DNA of 12,125 bases from Candidatus Fraserbacteria bacterium RBG_16_55_9. Its GTDB lineage: Bacteria; Bipolaricaulota; Bipolaricaulia; RBG-16-55-9. Of this stretch, positions 5,738 through 11,667 are shown in pieces (position 1 is the first letter of the stretch; every line of letters begins with the position of its first letter). The notes beneath the pieces were generated by a model, which worked only from the letters and a program-made list of their open reading frames with translations, ran no database searches and was not told the origin of the DNA. The translations under genes were made by a program, and so were the position numbers. The stretch lies in contig MFGX01000106.1 of assembly GCA_001778455.1 (NCBI GenBank), forward strand, positions 1 to 12,125, in the 5' to 3' direction.

Positions 5738-6278
5738 CGGGAGTGCGTTCCATGGCATTCTCAATCTCGAAGTACTCTCGTTCTCGGAAGCCGAAACGCT
5801 GAGCGATGAGATTCGAAGGAACGCTCTGGACCAGATTGTTAAAGTCTCGGACGTTCGCGCTGTAGAAGCGCCGAGTCGCTTGAATCCGATCTTCCGTGTT
5901 TATGAGTTCTTCTTGCAGTTTGCGAAAATTCTGGTCCGCTTTCAGTTCGGGATACCGCTCGACAATTGCCAACAGTTGGCGTACATTACTCACAAGCACA
6001 TTCTCATCTCTTGCCTGAGATGCGGGAGAGCCGGTGGAAGCGATGGCTCGAGTGCGGGCTTCGCTGACACCTTGGAGGACCGTTCGTTCGTGAGTTGCAT
6101 ACGCCTTGACCGCTTCGACGAGGTTTGGGATGAGATCGTAACGACGCTTTAGCTCGGTATCGACGTTTGACCACGCTTCGTCACAGCTGTTATTGGCACG
6201 AACGAGAGCATTGTAGAGGAGCATGCCCCACAAGAAGAACAGGACAACCAAGCTGAGAATGATGAAGAGCCCAATCAT
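5712..6278 (-). CDS. lemA: LemA family protein
   Basis: A 188-residue LemA family protein, near the usual 180-200. An N-terminal membrane helix (residues 3-22) is followed by LVRANNSCDEAWSNVDTELK (25-44) and RRYDLIPNLVEAVKAYATHE (45-64), the core family signature. Helices end in NTEDRIQATRRFYSANVRDFN (about 127-147) and a short IAQRFGFREREYFEIE tail. Members form a helical bundle outside or beside the membrane; their molecular role is poorly known, although lemA often sits beside genes for membrane proteins of unknown function. It is the last gene of a three-gene operon, and its ATG overlaps the stop of the gene before it (ATGA), which implies coupled translation. Its 3' end runs 26 bp into the convergent lipid kinase family gene. 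Confidence 0.93.
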   Translation of the reverse strand: MIGLFIILSLVVLFFLWGMLLYNALVRANNSCDEAWSNVDTELKRRYDLIPNLVEAVKAYATHERTVLQGVSEARTRAIASTGSPASQARDENVLVSNVRQLLAIVERYPELKADQNFRKLQEELINTEDRIQATRRFYSANVRDFNNLVQSVPSNLIAQRFGFREREYFEIENAMERTPVTVDLQRK

Positions 6279-6958
6279 GATCCGCTCGCTTGCTGCTTCA
6301 CAAGATATTCCGGCAGACGACTCAGAATTCCACCGATCACTTCTACGGCAGAACCGAACTCTTGAGCAGAAAACAGGGAGGCACGATAGGCAATTACATG
6401 ATGCGCATCAAATTGGATCGAAAAGGCAGGCGAAGTAAGCAAGAATTCCATCACCCTTGGATGAACGACATCGTACGCCCAGCGTCTGTCCGTAGCTTTC
6501 ACATAGAAACGGCGGCTAAACTCCAATGATTCAAAATCGATATCATCAAAGCCCAAAAATTCTGTGAGCTTATCGAGCAACCCTTCGGGTCGAATATAGA
6601 GCGATTTCAGTGGCACAGAAGTACCAAGGATCGCCGCGGAGAAGTGATGATGGTGCGTCTGCGTCCGCCCTTTAGAGTCTGTGGTGTACGTCTCATAATG
6701 GAAGTCGAAAGCAACGAACTCCTGCCCTAGCCATTCCCCGTGCATGCGATTGTACGCGTACCGCTGAGAACCTTCATTCAAGCATCGAAATGCAGTAAAG
6801 CGCCCGCCGAAGGCGTAATCTCTCGATGGATCGAATCGAAGATGTTTTGCCGTTGCCCAGGCCGCAAGCTCCTTCTGACGTTTGGCTGCACTATAGCTCT
6901 GCCAGATCCAGAAGACCACTGCCAGCAGAATGATCAGAAATACGACGAGCGTTTCCAC
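6275..6958 (-). CDS. Membrane-anchored conserved hypothetical protein linked to LemA
   Basis: A 227-residue protein of unknown function. Residues 3-19 (TLVVFLIILLAVVFWIW) form a membrane anchor, followed by a basic stretch (AAKRQKE), so the bulk is probably cytoplasmic. The soluble part contains FDFHYETY, a histidine run (THHHHF at 101-106), LGFDDIDFESLEFSRRFYV and DRRWAYDVVHPRVMEFLL. The last two look like a motif I associate with LemA-linked proteins resembling DUF3137, but I cannot assign the family firmly. It starts with GTG at 6958, with GGAG seven bases upstream inside the end of the MOSC gene. There is a 4-nt gap to that gene and a 4-nt overlap with lemA. The tight packing suggests the three are made together. 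Confidence 0.8.
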   Translation of the reverse strand: METLVVFLIILLAVVFWIWQSYSAAKRQKELAAWATAKHLRFDPSRDYAFGGRFTAFRCLNEGSQRYAYNRMHGEWLGQEFVAFDFHYETYTTDSKGRTQTHHHHFSAAILGTSVPLKSLYIRPEGLLDKLTEFLGFDDIDFESLEFSRRFYVKATDRRWAYDVVHPRVMEFLLTSPAFSIQFDAHHVIAYRASLFSAQEFGSAVEVIGGILSRLPEYLVKQQASGS

Positions 6959-6962
6959 GTGA

Positions 6963-7424
6963 TCACTCCAGAATTGGATCGCCCACCCGGATGACGCCTT
7001 CGGTCAGGATCTGTGCGCGAAGACCGCCTCTGTGGATCAAGCCGGGTACAACTTTTTCATGCGACAGTTTCTGGAGATGCCCGCAGGGCTCACACAGGCG
7101 TATGCCACGCAAGGCGACTTCGCCGACACGGAATTCTCGACCCACGAGATGATTCAGGGGAACGCCTCGCGTAACGACGTTGCGCCTCGCATCTCTGGGA
7201 CTCATGTCGACGCCATAATCACGCTTCAAGGCTTCGATCGCTTCGCTTTCAATCAAAGTGAGTTCGCGGTCCGGCCCAGCCTTATTCGAGAAAGATCCCC
7301 CTTGCCTGCCGTAGCGATCTCCCTCCAGTCCCCTGCCGGGTAGAGCATGTACCTCTCGGACTGACTTCATGGTTCCCTTTGCCTCAAGGGCAATATGTAA
7401 AGAGGCCACTACACCCTTCCACAT
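6963..7424 (-). CDS. MOSC domain protein (YiiM-like sulfurase C-terminal domain)
   Basis: A 153-residue stand-alone MOSC domain. The domain takes its name from molybdenum cofactor sulfurase C-termini and is thought to carry or transfer sulfur, or to bind a cofactor, through a conserved cysteine. Seen here: GLEGDRYGRQGG (32-43), ARRNVVTRGVPLNHLVGREF (79-98), VGEVALRGIRLCEPCGHL (100-117) with Cys111 and Cys114, and the terminal GVIRVGDPI. The ATG at 7424 has AAGGAG ten bases upstream. It heads the MOSC-unknown-lemA operon and follows the phzF remnant by 30 bases, so it was probably once downstream of intact lysE and phzF genes. No promoter of its own is obvious; it may be read from the trxB-acyl-CoA synthetase transcript through the relic region. 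Confidence 0.9.
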   Translation of the reverse strand: MWKGVVASLHIALEAKGTMKSVREVHALPGRGLEGDRYGRQGGSFSNKAGPDRELTLIESEAIEALKRDYGVDMSPRDARRNVVTRGVPLNHLVGREFRVGEVALRGIRLCEPCGHLQKLSHEKVVPGLIHRGGLRAQILTEGVIRVGDPILE

Positions 7425-7454
7425 CGCTTATCGACTCCTTTTCAGGTGAGCCAT

Positions 7455-7754
7455 TCACCTCGGCAAGACGGTGACAGCTTGGCCACCGAGGTAGACACGT
7501 TTGCCAGCCACGCGAACCTTGAGAACCCCACCACGTGAAGAGGCTTGATACGCCATGAATTGGTCTTTCTTGAGATGCTTCCTCCAGAACGGACCTAGAA
7601 AAATCCGGCGTAATGTTTCGTACGATCTCCTCGGCGTCAACCTCCACAAGATAGTCGAAACGATTCTTGCCTATGTGGCATGCCCGCAGAGATCAACCTC
7701 AACAGTTGGCGTAAACCAGCGCAGATTGAACCCATCGTCTTGCCTCCTTGGTTC
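7455..7754 (-). pseudogene. PhzF family (phenazine biosynthesis-like) gene remnant, three collinear fragments
   Basis: Three pieces match successive parts of a PhzF-type isomerase/epimerase, in order but with internal deletions. Fragment A (7754-7674) reads RRQDDGFNLRWFTPTVEVD then LCGHAT before a TAG. Fragment B (about 7674-7600), shifted by one frame, reads GKNRFDYLVEVDAEEIVRNI then TPDF. Fragment C (7595-7455), back in the frame of A, reads GPFWRKHLKKDQF then MAYQASSRGGVLKVR, and ends KRVYLGGQAVTVLPR and a TGA. Intact family members have roughly 60 residues between A and B, and about 45 between B and C including the DPVTGSAHC-type motif; both are missing. The N-terminus with the catalytic Glu is absent too. 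The gene cannot work. The pieces still match the family closely, so decay may be recent. The frame assignments are seen in the sequence; the deletion sizes are from memory of the family. Confidence 0.8.
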
Positions 7755-7758
7755 GAAC

Positions 7759-7887
7759 TGAAACGATACCCGCTTGGCAGCCCTGACTCACACTGCGAAT
7801 CAGCACATAGAGCATATCGGGGCGCGGCGTGAGGTTTAACGTGATCGATGCCGCAAGAAAAACGGCAAGGCTTGGCACGTCGAGCAC
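7759..7887 (-). pseudogene. LysE/RhtB family amino acid exporter gene remnant, first 43 codons
   Basis: The frame from a GTG at 7887 begins LDVPSLAVFLAASITLNLTP, then RPDMLYVLIRSVSQG and CQAGIVS, which is the N-terminal helix and first loop of LysE/RhtB exporters (usual form TPGPDMLYVL.RS..QG). The Gly of TPGPD is Arg here. After residue 43 the similarity stops and the frame runs 19 unrelated residues to a TGA at 7699, in DNA whose other frame encodes PhzF residues. So an exporter of about 200 residues has lost about four fifths of its length and its remains abut the phzF relic. The GTG overlaps the acyl-CoA synthetase stop by one base (TAGTG), a layout typical of coupled operon genes, so the ancestral operon probably continued acs-lysE-phzF-MOSC. 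Confidence 0.75.
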
Positions 7888-9533
7888 TATCTTCTGCCGA
7901 AAGTCCCGCCGACGGGCGACTGCACATAGAGATAACGCTTGACGCCCTTTAGCGATGTCTTTTCGAGGGGTTGTTCCACAATAATGACGTCTTGCTCGCT
8001 CTTAATTCGCTTGTACGCGGCAAGGTTCTGATTGCACGCCTTGATCTCTTCCCAGATGAGCTTTCTCGCATGATCGAGATGGCGCGAGCCTCCCATTACA
8101 TCCCATTTGGGGTAGATCAATGCCTGGATCACTTCCGTTCCCTTCCGCTCGGCACTTCGGATCATCACGTCTTCGACATATGGGATGCGGCCGAGTTCCC
8201 ACTCGATCTCCTCTGGATAGACGTTCTTGCCCGTGTCCAGCACAATGACGTTCTTGCGTCGCCCCTTGATATAGAGCCAGCCATCTTCGTCCAGATAGGC
8301 CAGATCTCCGGTGTGCAGCCAGCCTTCCTCATCAATGACCTCTTTTGTGCGTTGCGGATTCTTGTAGTATCCACGCATGATGTTGGGCCCACGGGCGAGG
8401 AGTTCCCCCACACCGTCTTCGTTGGGCTCTATGATCTTGAAGTCCACGTTGGGAAGAGCGGGCCCCACAGATCCTGGTTTCCGATTGAACGGGGTGCTAA
8501 AACTCAGCGCCGGAGAAGCTTCGGTCATGCCATAGCCCTCGATCATGCCTACACCCAACCGCCGAAAGCCTTGAATCGTGGTCGGAGCAAGCGGAGCACT
8601 GCCAGAGATGAAAAAGCGAAGCTTGCCGCCAGCCAGTTTCTGCTTGAGCATCCAGCCTAAAACCTTAGGGACCGCACGATGCAAACCACGCTTGAGCACA
8701 TTCTCTTTGATGGCCTCTTCCACTCGCTGGTACATGGCATGGTACAGCTTCGGCACACCGACCAGAATTGTCGCCCCATAGCGGCGCAGCACTTCCGACA
8801 AGTTGGCATAATCGTTGGTATAGACGATCGTCGCCCCTTTCCAAAGAGCCGCGATGAGCACCGCTAGGCCAAAGCTGTGATTCCAAGGCGCAATCGAAAG
8901 CACGACATCATTGGAATTGAGATCCAACCGCTCAAATACAGCGCTCAAGTTGGACGTGATATTCTCGTGTGCTAGCATGACCGATTTTGCATCTCCGGTT
9001 GTCCCAGACGTGCAGAGCATGATCGCCAAGTCTCGTGGCTGAACCTCCCAGACCGGTGGGGTCTTCTCCGCCAGAAATTCATCCCATGGCAGCGTCTGTG
9101 CGGTGCGCGGTTGGGCACCATCCTGACCATCCAAGTTGACGACAAACCGAAGTGAACTCAGCCCTTCGACCAATGGCGCAAGATCACCAGAAGCAATCAC
9201 GCCAACCACATCACAGGCATCGAGCAAGCGTTGGATTTCCCCCCCTTTGAGTAAGGGATCAATCGGGATGGCGACCGCACCCATTTTGAGAATGCCGAGC
9301 ATGGCCGCTGGCCATTCCGGCCGGGGCCGCGAGAGGATGGCCACTTTCTCCGTAGGTCGTACCCCGCAACGTGACAACCCGGTAGCTACACAATCTACGA
9401 GTTCAGCAAGCTGCCGGTAGGAAACTTCGTCATAACTCGCTCCCTGAGGAGAAAGGGCCACCACAGCTTTCTTCGATCTCTGAGCTTGCGCCGCGGCCTG
9501 AAATACCTCAACGATGGTAGGATACTTGCTCAT
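7887..9533 (-). CDS. AMP-dependent acyl-CoA synthetase (probably long-chain fatty acid-CoA ligase)
   Basis: A 548-residue member of the acyl-adenylate-forming superfamily, which activates a carboxylic acid with ATP and passes it to CoA. Core motifs, in order: CTSGTTGDAKSVMLAH (174-189, phosphate loop; the usual PKG is AKS), APWNHSFG (215-222), FISGSAPL (308-315), EGYGMTEASP (332-341), GWLHTGDLAYLDEDGW (404-419) and IKGRRKNVIVLDTGKNVYPE (422-441). The C-terminal lysine region reads EKTSLKGVKRY, so Lys529 or Lys532 is the likely catalytic one. The overall wording resembles fatty acyl-CoA ligases, but chain length cannot be told. The ATG at 9533 is six bases after the trxB stop, and its SD (GGAGG) lies in the last trxB codons, so the two genes form an operon. 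It is followed by the lysE relic with a one-base overlap. Confidence 0.92.
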   Translation of the reverse strand: MSKYPTIVEVFQAAAQAQRSKKAVVALSPQGASYDEVSYRQLAELVDCVATGLSRCGVRPTEKVAILSRPRPEWPAAMLGILKMGAVAIPIDPLLKGGEIQRLLDACDVVGVIASGDLAPLVEGLSSLRFVVNLDGQDGAQPRTAQTLPWDEFLAEKTPPVWEVQPRDLAIMLCTSGTTGDAKSVMLAHENITSNLSAVFERLDLNSNDVVLSIAPWNHSFGLAVLIAALWKGATIVYTNDYANLSEVLRRYGATILVGVPKLYHAMYQRVEEAIKENVLKRGLHRAVPKVLGWMLKQKLAGGKLRFFISGSAPLAPTTIQGFRRLGVGMIEGYGMTEASPALSFSTPFNRKPGSVGPALPNVDFKIIEPNEDGVGELLARGPNIMRGYYKNPQRTKEVIDEEGWLHTGDLAYLDEDGWLYIKGRRKNVIVLDTGKNVYPEEIEWELGRIPYVEDVMIRSAERKGTEVIQALIYPKWDVMGGSRHLDHARKLIWEEIKACNQNLAAYKRIKSEQDVIIVEQPLEKTSLKGVKRYLYVQSPVGGTFGRR

Positions 9534-9539
9534 GGGGGA

Positions 9540-10508
9540 TCAGCCTCCGAAAGACCATTGGCGGTCTTGAATGTATTTTTCAGCCTCTAGAGCGGCGATG
9601 CAACCATCTGCCGCCGCAATCACAGCCTGAGCGTACTCGCCAGAGAACTTGCGAACATCGCCCACACCAAAGACCCCTGAGATCTTCGTGCGTGTGCGCA
9701 TATCCGTGACCAGATAGCCTTCGTCATCCATCTTAAGCTTGCCCTGTAAGAATGCGGTGGCCGGCTTGTGACCAATGTTAACAAACACGCCAGATACATC
9801 CGTCTGCTCAAATCTCTTCCCCGTCGTCAGATCGCGCAGCGCAACGGCTTCGACCTTCCCCGTGCCCTTGAGCTGCTCCACAACGGAATTCCAAATGAAC
9901 TTCACCTTGGGATTCTTGAGCACCTTTTCAACCAGGAGTCTGTCTTTGGCCCGAATCGCCTTGGGGTCGTCTTTGGGGTGGCGCACGACCATACGAATCT
10001 CGTTGGCAAACTTCGTAAGGAAGAGGGCCTCCGTGAAACCGGAATCCCCCGCCCCAATTTCTATCAAATTCTTCCCCTTAAAGAAATACCCATCGCAGAC
10101 AGCACAGTACGATAGCCCTCGACCTTTGAACTCTTTGGCTCCTTCGGCAGGCAACTCAACGGGAGCGGCCCCCGTAGCGATGATCACGACCGGAGCATGA
10201 TATCTTTCTTGATCCGTGACCACAACGTGATCGTTCTTCTCATTTCCCCACTGGATATCGACTGCTTCTTCGAGCTTGATTTCCACACCGAAGCGCTCTG
10301 CTTGCTTGCGCGTGCGCTCCATGAGCTCGGGCCCGGAGATCGCTACCTCAAAACCCGGGAAGTTCTCGATTTCTGTTGTGTCGTTGAGCTGGCCTCCGGG
10401 GATCTCCTTATCCAACAGAAGAGTCTTCAGGCTGGCCCGCGCTGTGTAGATGGCCGCCGTTAACCCAGCAGGACCGCCGCCCAGGATGATCACCTCGTAG
10501 CCCATCAC
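9540..10508 (-). CDS. trxB: Thioredoxin reductase-like FAD/NAD(P) oxidoreductase
   Basis: A 322-residue low-molecular-weight thioredoxin reductase, of normal length. It passes electrons from a pyridine nucleotide through FAD and a CxxC disulfide to thioredoxin. Seen: FAD-binding ILGGGPAGLTAAIYTARA (8-25), NFPGF (49-53), IIATGAAP (109-116), redox-active C135-A-V-C138-D-G, nucleotide-binding EIGAGDSGFTEALFLTKFA (150-168) and the C-terminal FAD site GVFGVGDVRKFSGEYAQAV. The usual NADPH motif HRRxxxRA is replaced by VVRHPKDDPKAIRA (174-187), and GGGDSA by GAGDSG, so cosubstrate preference may differ from E. coli. GTG (10508) and ATG (10505) are adjacent possible starts; AAGGAGG lies 12-15 bases upstream. 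A good promoter lies at 10559-10588. It is the first gene of an operon with the acyl-CoA synthetase. Confidence 0.92.
   Translation of the reverse strand: MMGYEVIILGGGPAGLTAAIYTARASLKTLLLDKEIPGGQLNDTTEIENFPGFEVAISGPELMERTRKQAERFGVEIKLEEAVDIQWGNEKNDHVVVTDQERYHAPVVIIATGAAPVELPAEGAKEFKGRGLSYCAVCDGYFFKGKNLIEIGAGDSGFTEALFLTKFANEIRMVVRHPKDDPKAIRAKDRLLVEKVLKNPKVKFIWNSVVEQLKGTGKVEAVALRDLTTGKRFEQTDVSGVFVNIGHKPATAFLQGKLKMDDEGYLVTDMRTRTKISGVFGVGDVRKFSGEYAQAVIAAADGCIAALEAEKYIQDRQWSFGG
9544..9548 (-). promoter_or_regulatory. Ribosome binding site of the acyl-CoA synthetase, inside trxB
   Basis: GGAGG is formed by the codons for the last two glycines of TrxB and lies ten bases before the ATG at 9533. It ties translation of the two genes together. 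Confidence 0.55.
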
Positions 10509-10558
10509 GCCCGACGAGAGCCTCCTTCTTCCCTCAAATCTAGCCGGGGAGTACGTTC

Positions 10559-10588
10559 ATGATAACCCACGCAGAGAAGATGTGTCAA
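10559..10588 (-). promoter_or_regulatory. Promoter of the trxB-acyl-CoA synthetase operon
   Basis: On the minus strand TTGACA (10583-10588, 6/6) and TATCAT (10559-10564, 5/6) are 18 bases apart. The -35 abuts the stop codon of the upstream 211-residue protein gene. A start near 10552 gives a leader of about 44 bases carrying the AAGGAGG. Confidence 0.55.
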
Positions 10589-11224
10589 TCAGTGAGAGGA
10601 AGCCTGCATCCGAGCTCCGGTATTGAAGCCGACAGTGCCCCAGAAGGCCGATGTGAGCGTAGGAAGGAAGACCATGGCGGCCTCTTTCAGAATCGCTTCG
10701 TACGGGCGGAGAATCTCAATGACATAAGGAATCGTACGCTGAAGGAACTCGGGTGTCTCGGGACCGATCAATTCTTGATCTCGTCCTGGCTCGAGCAGCC
10801 AGTCAATGATGTTCCAGACGCCGAAGGCTTCGACCAGTCCCCCCAGCGCCCCGGCGAAGCTCCCAATGATTGTTGCGACCAGGTTGCCCTGCACTCCATC
10901 CATCCACCCGATGGTCACGATGCCCATCGTTGTCCCCGCGAATACAAAAAGTGGGTATACGATCGGTCGAAGAGCCACCCGTCCCGCGCGTCGACAGAGC
11001 TCCGGATTCTCCGCTTCTTTGCACCATGAGGAGAGAATGGCCTCGACGACGGCCTGTCCACCCATGGCGCCCCCGATGGATCCACCCAGAAATTCCCAAA
11101 GGAAAAAGTCCTCGGGCTTCGGGCCCGGGCGCTCCCCATTGGATGCCCCGGTGGGAAGATTCGGTGCAAGAAGCCCAAGCAACAGAAGGAGCGCAATGAC
11201 CACAGAGCTTTTCATCCATGACAT
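10589..11224 (-). CDS. Hypothetical glycine-rich secreted or membrane protein
   Basis: I do not recognise this 211-residue protein. MSWMKSSVVIALLLLLGLLA is a classic signal peptide or anchor start (basic residue, then a Leu-rich core at 8-19), with possible cleavage near residue 27 (TGASNG). Three glycine-rich hydrophobic segments follow: about 43-60 (LGGSIGGAMGGQAVVE), 91-107 and 115-136 (TIIGSFAGALGGLVEAFG). They resemble the glycine-zipper segments of proteins that pack tightly in membranes. Cys68 and Cys77 could pair outside the cytoplasm. A C-terminal hydrophobic stretch (about 183-203) may be another membrane pass. The open frame reaches 11392, but that part overlaps the zincin gene and looks like shadow sequence. 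The ATG at 11224 has no clear SD and lies nine bases after a -10-like TACAAT. An ATG at 11215 is an alternative. Confidence 0.65.
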   Translation of the reverse strand: MSWMKSSVVIALLLLLGLLAPNLPTGASNGERPGPKPEDFFLWEFLGGSIGGAMGGQAVVEAILSSWCKEAENPELCRRAGRVALRPIVYPLFVFAGTTMGIVTIGWMDGVQGNLVATIIGSFAGALGGLVEAFGVWNIIDWLLEPGRDQELIGPETPEFLQRTIPYVIEILRPYEAILKEAAMVFLPTLTSAFWGTVGFNTGARMQASSH

Positions 11225-11233
11225 GGTACTCTC

Positions 11234-11263
11234 ATTGTAAGGTCTCTTTGCCGAGAAAGGCAA
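11234..11263 (-). promoter_or_regulatory. Possible promoter of the 211-residue protein gene
   Basis: On the minus strand TTGCCT (11258-11263, 4/6) and TACAAT (11234-11239, 5/6) are 18 bases apart. The predicted start point lies about three bases before the ATG at 11224, so the mRNA would be nearly leaderless. Confidence 0.4.
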
Positions 11264-11264
11264 A
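11247..11264. repeat. Inverted repeat TTTGCC-N6-GGCAAA over the -35 region
   Basis: A perfect 6-bp inverted repeat with a 6-base spacer lies between two divergent promoters and covers the -35 hexamer of the minus-strand one. The size and place would suit a dimeric regulator, but a repeat this short can occur by chance. Confidence 0.35.
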
Positions 11265-11267
11265 CGG

Positions 11268-11296
11268 TTGACGCGGCAGAGCTCTAGGCGTACGCT
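11268..11296 (+). promoter_or_regulatory. Possible promoter of the zincin protease gene
   Basis: TTGACG (11268-11273, 5/6) and TACGCT (11291-11296, 3/6) are 17 bases apart. The start point would fall at about 11303, directly before the ATG at 11304. The -10 is poor, so this rests mainly on the -35 and on the same layout at 4797-4835. Confidence 0.3.
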
Positions 11297-11303
11297 AGAA
11301 CCT

Positions 11304-11663
11304 ATGGATCGCGAGCGATTCCAGGAGCTGGTCGAGCAGGCTGTGGTCGATTTACCGGAGTTCTTCAAAGAGAAACTGGAAAACATCGCCATCGTGATTG
11401 AAGATCATCCTCCTTTGGATGTGGCATCGCATTACCCGGGTGCGCTGCTTCTTGGGCTCTATCGAGGGGTTCCGCTCCCCGAGCGGAGCGTATGGTCCCT
11501 CCATCCATATCCCGATGTCATCTCGATCTATCAGAGGAACATCGAGAGAATTTGTCACAGCGAGCAGCAGATCGTTCAGCAAGTTCGCGAGACGGTCATG
11601 CACGAAATCGGTCACTATTTCGGAATGGACGAAGAGCAGTTGCGAGAATTGGGGCTGGGTTGA
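11304..11663 (+). CDS. Minimal zincin-like metallopeptidase family protein
   Basis: A 119-residue protein of the small zincin family (possibly Pfam Zincin_1), close to the usual 110-130 residues. The zinc motif is HEIGHYFGMDE at 100-110: two His ligands, the catalytic Glu, then a Gly and an acidic residue that may be the third ligand. The N-terminal part (RFQELVEQAVVDLPEFFKEK then LENIAIVIEDHPP) is typical of the family and supports the ATG at 11304 over a TTG at 11268 that is also open. The substrate is unknown and there is no signal peptide, so it acts in the cytoplasm. No SD precedes this ATG, while a TTGACG-17-TACGCT pair ends seven bases before it. It is divergent from the 211-residue protein gene and convergent with lon, four bases apart. 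Confidence 0.88.
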   Translation: MDRERFQELVEQAVVDLPEFFKEKLENIAIVIEDHPPLDVASHYPGALLLGLYRGVPLPERSVWSLHPYPDVISIYQRNIERICHSEQQIVQQVRETVMHEIGHYFGMDEEQLRELGLG

Positions 11664-11667
11664 GCTT

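Noticed and set aside
5321..5764. 147-residue antisense frame inside the lipid kinase family gene
   Set aside because: It is a shadow of a gene with clear DAGK motifs on the plus strand.
7384..7649. Two short overlapping minus-strand frames as separate genes
   Set aside because: Together they are pieces B and C of the broken phzF gene, not independent proteins.
7971..8660. 229-residue open frame on the plus strand
   Set aside because: It lies wholly antisense to the acyl-CoA synthetase, whose motifs are unmistakable, and its translation shows no family resemblance.
11225..11392. 56-codon upstream extension of the 211-residue protein
   Set aside because: It overlaps the zincin gene on the other strand, is Ser/Arg-rich shadow sequence, and would bury the signal peptide.
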